Positions 34,662-42,336 of a stretch of DNA of 64,000 nt are shown here, piece by piece. Both the position numbers and the translations under genes were made by a program. Position 1 is the stretch's first letter. Each line of letters begins with the position of its first letter. The notes beneath the pieces were generated by a model that worked only from the letters and a program-made list of their open reading frames with translations, did not search any database and had not been told where the DNA came from. Origin of the DNA: Alkalicoccobacillus murimartini (GTDB lineage: Bacteria; Bacillota; Bacilli; Bacillales; Bacillaceae_D); assembly GCF_030813245.1 (NCBI RefSeq), contig NZ_JAUSUA010000003.1:1-64000 (forward strand). The letters run 5' to 3'.

Positions 34662-35515
34662 CAAGCATACTCGAGGTTAATCAGCTACAAAAAACGTACG
34701 CTGATTCTAGTTTTGGATTAAAGGATGTCACCTTTACAATCCCATACGGCTCCATTGTAGGATTTATTGGTGAAAATGGAGCAGGTAAATCAACAACAAT
34801 GGGATCGATTTTAGGCACATTGCAAAAAGACAGTGGCACCATTAAGATCTTTGGGGTAGAAAGAAATCTCAAAGACGTGCATGTTAACGAAGACATCGGA
34901 GTAGTCTTTGACACAATAAAACTACCTGGTGGGTTAACCGTGGCAAAGCTGGATCGAGTGTTTCAGCAGATTTATACGAATTGGAGTAAAGAAACCTACT
35001 TCAGGTTGATTCAACTATTCTCACTACCAAAGAATAAAGTAGTCAGTAGCTTCTCGCGTGGAATGTCTATGAAACTATCCGTTGCAGTTGCCCTTTCTCA
35101 TGAGGCAAAGCTATTAATCTTAGATGAAGCAACGGCTGGCCTTGATCCAGGCGGAAGAGAGGATGTACTGTCGGTCCTTCGTGACTTTGTACAGGATCAG
35201 AAATGTAGTATTTTGTTATCCTCTCATATTACGAACGACATCGAGCAAATTGCCGATAGTCTGATTTTCATAAAAAGCGGAGAGATCCTGTTGCAAGCTA
35301 CTAAGGAAGAGATACTAGGTAACTATGGAATTGTCCAATGTGACCCTATCGAATATCGGAATATTCCGTCAAAAATCAGAGTGGCGACTCGAGGAAATGA
35401 TGCATTCTTTGATGTTCTTGTCTCTGATATAGAAGAGTTGCCGCCCTCACTAAAATCGAAAAGATTCTCTATCGATGATGTGACATTATTACTTATGAGA
35501 GGTGAACGAGTATGA
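34658..35515 (+). CDS. second ABC transporter ATP-binding protein
   Basis: ATG overlaps the preceding stop (ATGA), with AAGGAGGAACAG upstream. The 285-residue protein has Walker A GENGAGKST, signature FSRGMSMKLSVA, Walker B LLILDEATAGLDP and SSHIT. The Walker B region has Ala in place of the usual Pro (DEATAGLDP). It may pair with the first ATPase as a heterodimer. Confidence 0.92.
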   Translation: MTSILEVNQLQKTYADSSFGLKDVTFTIPYGSIVGFIGENGAGKSTTMGSILGTLQKDSGTIKIFGVERNLKDVHVNEDIGVVFDTIKLPGGLTVAKLDRVFQQIYTNWSKETYFRLIQLFSLPKNKVVSSFSRGMSMKLSVAVALSHEAKLLILDEATAGLDPGGREDVLSVLRDFVQDQKCSILLSSHITNDIEQIADSLIFIKSGEILLQATKEEILGNYGIVQCDPIEYRNIPSKIRVATRGNDAFFDVLVSDIEELPPSLKSKRFSIDDVTLLLMRGERV

Positions 35516-36156
35516 AGGGGTTAATATTAAATCAATATTATTCGGTGGAGAAGTCGATATGGTGGTATTCACTCATAGGGTTTGTGGCTGCGATGGTTTT
35601 GATATTTTTTGAGAACCCAGTCATGCAAAGAGCAGCGGGCTTTTTACCACTTTTCCTTTTGGCAACAGCCGCGCTAGAAGTAGTGAGGCATGAAGCGATT
35701 TCTGGCTGGAACAAGTATGTGCTAACCTTGCCAGTTAAACGAATCCGTGTTGTTCAAAGCCATTATTTGTTCTTTTTAATCCTTACTATTGTTGGAGTAC
35801 TTATTTCAATTGTTGCCTATATGATTGCACAGTTTGTATTTGGTCTTAGTCCGAGTGCAGGATATATAAATTCCTTGCTGAATATAATGGGTATTTCGTT
35901 TACGATGGGATTTGTCGTCTATCCATTAACGTATATTCTTGGAACTGAAAAGGCGGAGACAGTAACGCTGGTAGGAGCAGGAGTAGGTATAGGAGTCTTC
36001 TTTTTATCTGCTTTTATTTTTGATTTTATACCTATTGAAATTCAAGGATTAAACAGTGATCAACTTTTCTCGCTAAGCTTCATGATCATCAACTTTGTTC
36101 TCTTCATCATCTCCTATATCGTTTCAATTCAAGTCTATAAAAGAAAAGAATTTTAA
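35512..36156 (+). CDS. ABC-2-type permease
   Basis: It overlaps the ATPase gene by 4 nt. The 214-residue protein has six predicted helices and the ABC-2 signature region VVRHEAISGWNKYVLTLPVK at about residues 63-82. It is the last core gene of the GntR-controlled operon. By analogy with YtrABCDEF it may export a compound or protect against cell-wall-active agents; that is inference. Confidence 0.85.
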   Translation: MKGLILNQYYSVEKSIWWYSLIGFVAAMVLIFFENPVMQRAAGFLPLFLLATAALEVVRHEAISGWNKYVLTLPVKRIRVVQSHYLFFLILTIVGVLISIVAYMIAQFVFGLSPSAGYINSLLNIMGISFTMGFVVYPLTYILGTEKAETVTLVGAGVGIGVFFLSAFIFDFIPIEIQGLNSDQLFSLSFMIINFVLFIISYIVSIQVYKRKEF

Positions 36157-36178
36157 GAAATTAATATTGAGGTGTCTC

Positions 36179-36706
36179 ATGTCCAAGTCGATATATTTAA
36201 GAAAGCTTAAGCCTGACGATCTTAGTCATATATATGAATCTTTTGATTATGAAGAAATACTCTATATGACTGGAACGAAAAAGACTTTCACATTTAAGCA
36301 GGTACAAAAGCATTATGAAAAATGCATAGAGGACGACTCCCGTTATGACTTTGCTATCTGTTTATCAGAGAACGACGAACTCATAGGTGATTTATCCATT
36401 GTTGATATTGAGGAAGATAATCACAAAGCTGTATTTAGAATCTCCTTGCATCGGATCGACGTCGCAGGAAAAGGTTATGGAACTGAAGCCGCCAAACAAG
36501 CTGTCGCGTTTGCCTTTGAAGAGCTGAAGCTAAACCGGCTACAACTCGAAGTCTACTCCCACAACCTACGAGGATACCATTCTTATAAAAAAGCCGGATT
36601 TATAGAAGAAGGTAGACTTAGACAATCACTCTACATGAACGGACAATACTCGGATGAGGTCATCATGTCGGTGTTGCGAGAGGATTATGAAAAAGCACTG
36701 AGATGA
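36179..36706 (+). CDS. GNAT acetyltransferase (RimJ/RimL type)
   Basis: ATG 36179 follows GAGGTG. The 175-residue protein shows the GNAT fold: N-terminal IYLRKLKPDDLSHIYESF, acetyl-CoA loop VAGKGYGTEAAKQAVAFAF and C-terminal LQLEVYSHNLRGYHSYKKAG followed by FIEEGRLRQS. It should acetylate an amine, for example a protein N-terminus or a small molecule. It is 22 nt after the permease and perhaps read through from that operon. Confidence 0.88.
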   Translation: MSKSIYLRKLKPDDLSHIYESFDYEEILYMTGTKKTFTFKQVQKHYEKCIEDDSRYDFAICLSENDELIGDLSIVDIEEDNHKAVFRISLHRIDVAGKGYGTEAAKQAVAFAFEELKLNRLQLEVYSHNLRGYHSYKKAGFIEEGRLRQSLYMNGQYSDEVIMSVLREDYEKALR

Positions 36707-36709
36707 GGC

Positions 36710-36868
36710 TGATGCGCGAAAACAGGGGCGAGGTGCGCGAAAAGCTTGGGAATGCGCGAAAATGAAGTTGAAGTGCGCGGAAATCCTGAGAAGTGCTCGA
36801 AAATAGAGACGAAGGTGCGCAGAAAGCTTGAGAATGCGCGAAAAAGAGGTCTAAGTGCGCGAAACGAT
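36710..36868 (+). repeat. 20.4-bp phased array D (TGCGCGAAAA motif)
   Basis: The T of each TGCGCGAAAA-like unit is at 36713, 36734, 36753, 36774, 36794, 36816, 36835 and 36856, giving steps of 21,19,21,20,22,19,21. It begins 4 nt after the GNAT stop. 36732-36801 is nearly identical to 38242-38311 in array E. The strand is very purine-rich. Confidence 0.88.
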
Positions 36869-36896
36869 CACTGCGCTACACCAAAAATTAAAACAT

Positions 36897-36931
36897 AGAA
36901 AAAAGCAGTAGATGACTCTACTGCTTTTTAG
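36897..36931. terminator. bidirectional terminator
   Basis: AAAAAGCAGTAGA / TCTACTGCTTTTT stem with a 4-nt loop between the GNAT gene and the convergent TetR gene. Confidence 0.85.
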
Positions 36932-36958
36932 ATAATAATCGGGAGAAGGAGAACTATA

Positions 36959-37483
36959 TTAGTTTCCCTTCTCCCCTTTTCGAAACAGCCATTGTATTAA
37001 ATTCTGCGCCTGCTCCATGGTGATCTCCTCTTGGTGCAATCGTAGTAATACTGAACGCCATGCTGGTAGCAGAATAACGTCTAAAGGTAGATCCGTACCA
37101 TTTTGAAGAGAGCCAATATATTGATCAACCTTTCCTTCCTTTCCTTCTGGATGATTAGAACCTAATAATAAACAAAAATTTTGCTCATACACAAAAGGTA
37201 GGTTAGTTGTCATTGCGGCAGACATTTTTTCAATACTTGTTTCAAATAAACTTGCTGCTCCTTCCATTCTGTCAATAAGTCTTTGCTCCATTTCCTCTCT
37301 AATAGTGGTATACAGATTTATTTTGGAACCGAAATGATGATAAACGGCACCAGTTGTCATGTCAGCTTTTTTTGCCAATTCATTAATGTTTACATCGGGA
37401 AAAGCCTTATGTTTAAATTCTTCGATAGCCACCTTTAGTAGGGCTTCTTTTTTTGTTCCGGGTATAGGGATCCAATTTTTCAT
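36959..37483 (-). CDS. TetR-family regulator
   Basis: ATG 37483 with a weak GGTAGAG upstream. The 174-residue protein has a TetR helix-turn-helix at residues about 12-58 (KEALLKVAIEEFKHKAFPDV, ADMTTGAVYHHFGSKINLYT). It diverges from a VOC-family gene. A palindrome between them (37533-37549) is a plausible operator. Confidence 0.87.
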   Translation of the reverse strand: MKNWIPIPGTKKEALLKVAIEEFKHKAFPDVNINELAKKADMTTGAVYHHFGSKINLYTTIREEMEQRLIDRMEGAASLFETSIEKMSAAMTTNLPFVYEQNFCLLLGSNHPEGKEGKVDQYIGSLQNGTDLPLDVILLPAWRSVLLRLHQEEITMEQAQNLIQWLFRKGEKGN

Positions 37484-37532
37484 ACTATTCACTCTACCAT
37501 ATTGACAGAAGTACGTAAATAGACTACGTTAT

Positions 37533-37549
37533 ACATAATGGTATTATGT
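37533..37549. promoter_or_regulatory. palindrome between tetR and the VOC gene
   Basis: ACATAAT-GGT-ATTATGT, perfect 7-bp arms, about 30 bp before the VOC start. It is a candidate TetR operator controlling both directions. Confidence 0.55.
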
Positions 37550-37578
37550 TCCATAATTCGAATTTGAGGAGAATCGCT

Positions 37579-37923
37579 ATGAAGTTATTGTTTCTATCAC
37601 ACCCTGTACAGGATTTAAAAAAAGCACTAAATTTTTATCGCGAGACTCTTGGCTTTGAAGAAGCGTGGCGGGAAGGGGACCATACAGTTGCGTTGAAGCT
37701 TCCAGGAACTGAAGTACAGTTAATGTTAGAGGTGGGAGAAGAAAGCCTAGCAGCGGGTGGCGTATTTTTAGTTGAGAGTGTTGATAATTTTTATAATCAG
37801 AGTAAAGGGGAACTAAACTTTATTCGTACACCAGTTGATATACCGCCTGGAAGATATGCGATATTTCAAGACACATCTAACAATGTATTAAGATTGATCG
37901 ATTTCTCAAATGAGAATGCTTAA
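37579..37923 (+). CDS. VOC-superfamily (glyoxalase/bleomycin-resistance fold) protein
   Basis: ATG 37579 follows GAGGAG. The 114-residue protein has VOC module features: HPVQDLKKALNFYRETLGFEE, TVALKLPGTEVQLMLEV and GRYAIFQDTSNNVLRLIDF. VOC proteins bind metals and small molecules, as enzymes or resistance proteins; the substrate here is unknown. It is controlled with, or by, the divergent TetR regulator. Confidence 0.85.
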   Translation: MKLLFLSHPVQDLKKALNFYRETLGFEEAWREGDHTVALKLPGTEVQLMLEVGEESLAAGGVFLVESVDNFYNQSKGELNFIRTPVDIPPGRYAIFQDTSNNVLRLIDFSNENA

Positions 37924-38202
37924 ATGAACGTGCACACTTTCGATGACACGCAGCATTTACATGTAGGCTATTATGAAGGTGGGAAGGATCTTGAAGGGAT
38001 ATTTTTTAAAATAGTGGGTGAACCGACATGGTGCTTATTCTTTGATCATGATTTTTATGGGCTCAAAGTCAGTGGCACGTATTCATGGGACTCTTCATTT
38101 GGATTACTTGTTGATACGATCTCCACAAAACATGAAGAACTGACGTATGAGCGCGGATGTTTGCTGTTTCAACAGTTTTTAGAACGAGAGAAATTTATAT
38201 AA
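37924..38202 (+). CDS. uncharacterised 92-residue protein
   Basis: Its ATG directly follows the VOC gene's TAA (TAAATG), so translation is probably coupled; there is no strong ribosome binding site. The protein is soluble and rich in Tyr, Phe, Trp and Gly (HVGYYEGGKDLEGIFFKIVG, WCLFFDHDFYGLKVSGTYSW). No family recognised. The array E begins right after its stop. Confidence 0.55.
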   Translation: MNVHTFDDTQHLHVGYYEGGKDLEGIFFKIVGEPTWCLFFDHDFYGLKVSGTYSWDSSFGLLVDTISTKHEELTYERGCLLFQQFLEREKFI

Positions 38203-38219
38203 ATTGGAGTCGGGTGGAT

Positions 38220-38394
38220 GAATGCGCAAAAATATGGTCGGAGTGCGCAGAAAACTTAGGAATGCGCGAAAAAGAAGTTGAAGTGCGCGGAAAACCTGAG
38301 AAGTGCGCGAAAACGATATCGCGATGCTCAAAAAAGTTAAAAATGCGCGAAAAACAGAGTTTGATGCGCAAAAAACCAAAGTCATACGAAAAGG
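38220..38394 (+). repeat. 20.3-bp phased array E (TGCGCGAAAA motif)
   Basis: Unit T positions 38223, 38244, 38263, 38284, 38304, 38325, 38344, 38365 and 38385 give steps of 21,19,21,20,21,19,21,20, almost the same order as array D. It fills the gap between two genes on the + strand. It creates a false N-terminal extension rich in MREK/RKKP for the next gene. Confidence 0.88.
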
Positions 38395-38405
38395 AGGCAC
38401 GAGAA

Positions 38406-39515
38406 ATGGATGCAGAATTCTTCTTAGTAGTGGGCGGGTTGCTTGTGCTTGGTATTGGGTCCATTCTTTTCATAAGGAAAGTCCTACTCAAACCTAATCC
38501 GCTCCACATAGTCCATTTCATAAAAGTGAACAGGGGCAGCAATCGAGCTGCGGCTTCTATTCATTATAATGGTGAGTCTTTTGCGGCGATTAATGAAAAT
38601 CAATCGATGCCATTAGCTAGCACGGTTAAAATTATGGTGGCCATTGAGTATGCAAGGCAGGCTTCGGAAGGAAAGCTGGATCCAAAAGAGTCAGTTGCGC
38701 GAGAGGAGCTTGATCCGTTTTATGTACCTAAAACGGATGGTGGCGCTCATCAGGCTTGGTTACACAGCTTATCTTCGGAAGAGGAACCGACTCTTAAGGA
38801 TATTGCGGTTGGGATGATTGCATATAGTTCGAATGCTAATACGGAGTATCTAATGAATAGGCTGGGGTTAGACCGAATCAATCAGCTTATCTCATTGTTA
38901 GACTTACATACACATGATCCGCTTTATCCTTTTGTTAGTGCCTTGGCCATTCCTAACAGTATCAAGGAAGAGAAGCAGCTTTCGCGTGAACAAATGCTTC
39001 AAGAAATGAAAAACATGGACAATACAGAGTATCGAGCGCGCGCCAATCAAATTCATCGTCAATGGTTACATACACCTTTAACGCATCATGAGAAACAATC
39101 GATGACAAAGGACTTAGACATGGAGGTTCAACAGATTTGGTCAGATCGACTGCCTGGATCAACGAGTTCAGACTATCTAACGATTATGAAGAAATTAAAT
39201 GATAAGGACTTTTTTGATCCGGCTGTTTACGCAGAACTTGATCCAATACTTGAACAATTAATGGTGAACCCGGCTAATCAAAAATGGCTAAAGCATGCTG
39301 GGCAAAAAGCAGGTTCGACTGCTTTTGTATTAACTATTGCTATGTATGCGACGGATAAGGAAGGCAACCAAACAGAACTGGTCATACTTACAGATCAGTT
39401 ACAGATTAAGGAACAGATGAAATTATCGAATAGCTTAAATGCCTTTCAGCTAGAATTTATGAAAAATGAAGTCTTTCGTAATCGGGTAAAAGATTTGATT
39501 GGTGGAGGTAATTAA
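38406..39515 (+). CDS. class A beta-lactamase-like serine hydrolase, membrane-anchored
   Basis: ATG 38406 with GGAGGCACGAGAA upstream is the true start; longer frames run through array E. The 369-residue protein has an N-terminal helix (about 6-26). The catalytic domain has SxxK as STVK, an SDN-like SSN in YSSNANTEYL and KAGS in place of KTG. These are hallmarks of the beta-lactamase 2 family, with the active site outside the membrane. Whether it hydrolyses beta-lactams or a cell-wall ester is open. Confidence 0.85.
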   Translation: MDAEFFLVVGGLLVLGIGSILFIRKVLLKPNPLHIVHFIKVNRGSNRAAASIHYNGESFAAINENQSMPLASTVKIMVAIEYARQASEGKLDPKESVAREELDPFYVPKTDGGAHQAWLHSLSSEEEPTLKDIAVGMIAYSSNANTEYLMNRLGLDRINQLISLLDLHTHDPLYPFVSALAIPNSIKEEKQLSREQMLQEMKNMDNTEYRARANQIHRQWLHTPLTHHEKQSMTKDLDMEVQQIWSDRLPGSTSSDYLTIMKKLNDKDFFDPAVYAELDPILEQLMVNPANQKWLKHAGQKAGSTAFVLTIAMYATDKEGNQTELVILTDQLQIKEQMKLSNSLNAFQLEFMKNEVFRNRVKDLIGGGN

Positions 39516-39666
39516 ATGGACTGTCTTGTATGTGAGTTAAAAAACGGTGTCCAGGAAGGCATAACCTAGTCTTACTCTACATAATCCTACTCTAGACGTT
39601 TAAATAAAATAAAACGGGGAACGTTAAGTAAACGTTTGTTTAATTTACTCAGAGGATGGATGCGTT

Positions 39667-39852
39667 ATGTTATATTTACTTGCGATTTTATTACCGCCTG
39701 TTGCGGTGTTGTTTGTAGGAAGACCCTTTCAAGCAATCCTTAATTTCATTTTAACTCTGTTCTTTTGGGTGCCAGGAGCTATTCATGCTTGTTTAGTTGT
39801 AGCGGATAAGAAAGCAGATCAGAGGGCAAAAAAATACGGAAGTCATAGATAA
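39667..39852 (+). CDS. YqaE/Pmp3-family small membrane protein
   Basis: ATG behind AGAGGATGGATGCG. The 61-residue protein has two helices and the Pmp3 pattern LLAILLPPVAVLFVGRPFQA...NFILTLFFWVPGAIHA. Such proteolipids affect membrane potential and cation tolerance. A single gene with its own terminator. Confidence 0.85.
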   Translation: MLYLLAILLPPVAVLFVGRPFQAILNFILTLFFWVPGAIHACLVVADKKADQRAKKYGSHR

Positions 39853-39856
39853 AGAA

Positions 39857-39892
39857 TGTAACAGCGGCAAATGGATGTCGCTGTTTTTTTGT
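39857..39892 (+). terminator. terminator of the Pmp3-like gene
   Basis: ACAGCGGCA / TGTCGCTGT stem (one G-T pair) followed by TTTTTTT. Confidence 0.8.
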
Positions 39893-39912
39893 GTTATTTT
39901 CCAGTTGTATAA

Positions 39913-39926
39913 AGAACGTATGTTCG
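39913..39926. promoter_or_regulatory. LexA (SOS) box
   Basis: AGAACGTATGTTCG contains the Bacillus LexA consensus GAAC-N4-GTTC exactly, with TATACT 7 bp beyond. It lies 33 bp before the start of the next gene. Confidence 0.8.
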
Positions 39927-39958
39927 GTTATACTACTTGTTATAAGGTGGGGTTACCG

Positions 39959-40303
39959 ATGATTAGAGAAGATATGTATCCATTAGTAAATCGTTTTATT
40001 GTGTGTTCTACAACGCGTAATGTGATCGAAAGGCATCTAAGGAAGCTTCCGACTGAGCGTCTACGGATGATGTCTTATGAGTTAGGCAAGGAGTTACATG
40101 ATATCAAGAAGGAGATGCACGCGCGTGACGTAAAGCTAGCCAAGGTGCCTTCATCTAGTACGGATTTTTATGGCTACACTCTCTATCATAAGGGCTGGCG
40201 TTCCGAGCATCAGGTGTTAAAGGTCATTATTCAACAAGATGTTGAGACGCTTCTTGAGGAATTAAAACAGAAGACAGCTAAGAAAAAAGAATCAAACCAT
40301 TAA
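39959..40303 (+). CDS. SOS-box-controlled protein of unknown function
   Basis: ATG 39959 follows AAGGTGGGG; the longer frame would run through the promoter. The 114-residue protein is basic and mainly helical (RFIVCSTTRNVIERHLRKLP, RLRMMSYELGKELHDIKKEM, HQVLKVIIQQDVETLLEELK). A perfect LexA box lies in its promoter, so induction by DNA damage is expected. I do not recognise it as YneA, YneB or a polymerase. Own terminator. Confidence 0.65.
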   Translation: MIREDMYPLVNRFIVCSTTRNVIERHLRKLPTERLRMMSYELGKELHDIKKEMHARDVKLAKVPSSSTDFYGYTLYHKGWRSEHQVLKVIIQQDVETLLEELKQKTAKKKESNH

Positions 40304-40304
40304 G

Positions 40305-40332
40305 CTAAAGCAAATCGCTTTAGTTTTTTTGT
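40305..40332 (+). terminator. terminator of the SOS-box gene
   Basis: GCTAAAGC / GCTTTAG stem with a short loop, followed by TTTTTTT. Confidence 0.75.
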
Positions 40333-40459
40333 ATGAATAGTATGGTTGAGGAAATAAGTCCCGTTGGTTAAATATGTGAAATAATACTCTTTCCTCATGC
40401 TTTTTTTAGCGGAATTTGGCAGAATAAAAAGAGTTATTCTCGAGGAAGGGAGTTGAACT

Positions 40460-41596
40460 ATCATAAAGAACGTTCAAGACGCCTATGATTTGGAAAGGTT
40501 CTCAAAAACCGAGGAGGAGTTTGAAGCATTTTATGATCAAGATCTCCATCATTTAGCAGAGGATCTAGAGAATGAACGAAAGACACTAGTTGGTTCCCAG
40601 CGAAAGCTATATGTGATCATCAGTTTACTTACGGTGGCTGTTGCTGCTTATGTTTTCTTTTATGCCGAATTAAAATACCTACTTGTTATCCCTGGGTTAT
40701 GGCTCTTATATTATATGGCGGTTGGGCAGGGACGAAGTAGACAGTTTAAGCAGGCAGAAGCCGAGCTGAAGGAACGAATAAAAGAAGAGCTCCTAACAAA
40801 AATTATTCATTTTATGAATGAGCATTTTACTTATAAGCCTACTCATTATATTCGTGCAAACCATTTTGTGGATGCCCATATCTTTGCAGATGAGTTCGAT
40901 TATTATCATGGCGATGACTTTGTTGAAGGGTATGTGGGAGATGGAGACGAGCGAACAAAGGTTTATTTCTGTGAAGTGACGGCTGATAAAGTTGTTACCT
41001 ATGAGCATCGTAAACGAGTGAGGCGTTGGAGGGAAGCAGCCTTTCAAGGGTTATTTTTTATGGCAGACTTTAACAAAGATTTTCAAGGACTTACTACCAT
41101 TGTGCCAAAGGAGAAGCGAAGGAGTTGGCTTTCTCGCTTTTTCACGAAGCGTGATGAGGGCATATTACGTGAAATGGAGACTATGGATCTTGATTTTGAT
41201 AAGACGTTTACAGTCAAAACAACAGATGAAATAAAAGCAAGATACATTTTGACACCAGCATTAAAAAAACGCTTAATGGAATTTGCCAGCCAACAACGAT
41301 CCAATAGGTCCAATGCCAAATATCGCAAAAAAGAAGCCGTTAGACAGAGTCTAGAACAGATGGACAAACATCCGATTCCAAAGAAGTACACCAAACCGTT
41401 AAAACGAGCGAAAAGCTATTTTTCCTTTTTAGATGGGAAAATGTACTTTATGCTTCATACAAACCAAACTCATTTTGAATCACACATTCATCAAAAGGTA
41501 GATAAAAAGATGTTTATGGAGTACTACAAAGATATTAACCGGGCGATGCAGCTCGTAGATGATTTGAACTTGAATCTGAGAATCTGGAATAAATAA
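40460..41596 (+). CDS. DUF3137 membrane protein (start uncertain)
   Basis: The frame opens after TGA 40454. The only Shine-Dalgarno (GGAAGGGAG, 40444-40452) points to ATC 40460 or ATA 40463. The first conventional start, TTG 40490, has none. From 40460 it has 378 residues: an acidic N-terminus (EEEFEAFYDQDLHHLAEDLE), two helices (about 55-90) and a large cytoplasmic part with DAHIFADEFDYYHGDDFVEG typical of DUF3137. A LemA gene follows, the normal partner. Function unknown. Confidence 0.8.
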   Translation: MIKNVQDAYDLERFSKTEEEFEAFYDQDLHHLAEDLENERKTLVGSQRKLYVIISLLTVAVAAYVFFYAELKYLLVIPGLWLLYYMAVGQGRSRQFKQAEAELKERIKEELLTKIIHFMNEHFTYKPTHYIRANHFVDAHIFADEFDYYHGDDFVEGYVGDGDERTKVYFCEVTADKVVTYEHRKRVRRWREAAFQGLFFMADFNKDFQGLTTIVPKEKRRSWLSRFFTKRDEGILREMETMDLDFDKTFTVKTTDEIKARYILTPALKKRLMEFASQQRSNRSNAKYRKKEAVRQSLEQMDKHPIPKKYTKPLKRAKSYFSFLDGKMYFMLHTNQTHFESHIHQKVDKKMFMEYYKDINRAMQLVDDLNLNLRIWNK

Positions 41597-41644
41597 ACCA
41601 CACATACAAAAGTGTATCGTAAGAGATAAAAGGAGAGGTGTTAG

Positions 41645-42214
41645 TTGGGGACTTATATACTCATTGGAGTTGGGGTGATCGTGATCGCTATGATCGCTAT
41701 CTCCATTGTCTACTATAATAAATTACAGCGCTACAACATCCATGTTGATAATGTATTTGCGAATTTGGATGCCATTTTAATGCGAAGGGTAGATGAACTT
41801 TCGAAATTAGTAGATATGACACGTCAGCATGTAGAAGATGAAAATGAAATCTTGCAAGGAGTTATTGGGTTAAGACAACAAATCATCGACGCAACAAATG
41901 TAGATGACAAAGTCAAAGCACACAACAATATGAACCGCCAAGTACCTAACTTCATGCTTCAGGCTGAACGGTACCCAGATATCAAGTTTAGCGATGCATA
42001 CAAGCATCTCCAACGTTCCATTACAAATATTGAGGAGAACATTCAAGCGGGACGTCAATCCTATAATCAGTCAGTAGGACGCTTTAATACTGAAGTAACA
42101 ACCTTTCCAGGCAATATTTTTGCTGGGATCTTTCGCTTTGGCTCAAGGCCTATGTTTGAGGCACCCGCTGAGAAGCGTGAAGATGTAGACCTTCGTTCGA
42201 TGTTTAGTCGGTAA
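41645..42214 (+). CDS. LemA-family protein
   Basis: TTG start with GGAGAGGTG upstream. The 189-residue protein has one N-terminal helix (about 3-24), then the LemA helical bundle: YNKLQRYNIHVDNVFANLDA, ILMRRVDELSKLVDMTRQHV and the conserved SYNQSVGRFNTEVTTFPGNI. It is anchored in the membrane with the bundle outside. It follows the DUF3137 gene by 48 nt, so they form an operon of unknown role. Confidence 0.9.
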   Translation: MGTYILIGVGVIVIAMIAISIVYYNKLQRYNIHVDNVFANLDAILMRRVDELSKLVDMTRQHVEDENEILQGVIGLRQQIIDATNVDDKVKAHNNMNRQVPNFMLQAERYPDIKFSDAYKHLQRSITNIEENIQAGRQSYNQSVGRFNTEVTTFPGNIFAGIFRFGSRPMFEAPAEKREDVDLRSMFSR

Positions 42215-42244
42215 TACGAGTGGGTGGGTCATTAAATTGTCTAA

Positions 42245-42283
42245 AGAAAAAGAGACGCTGAGAGTAGCGTCTCTTTTTCTTCG
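42245..42283. terminator. bidirectional terminator
   Basis: AAAAAGAGACGCT / AGCGTCTCTTTTT stem between the lemA-like gene and the convergent heparinase-like gene. Confidence 0.85.
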
Positions 42284-42336
42284 TGCCGAGGATTTTGAGT
42301 TTGTTATAGCACAAATTTTACTTTTGACATATGAAC

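Noticed and set aside
38157-38405. N-terminal extension of the beta-lactamase-like protein rich in MREK/RKKP
   Set aside because: It is array E read as codons. The 20-bp step is not a multiple of three, and a clear ribosome binding site serves ATG 38406.
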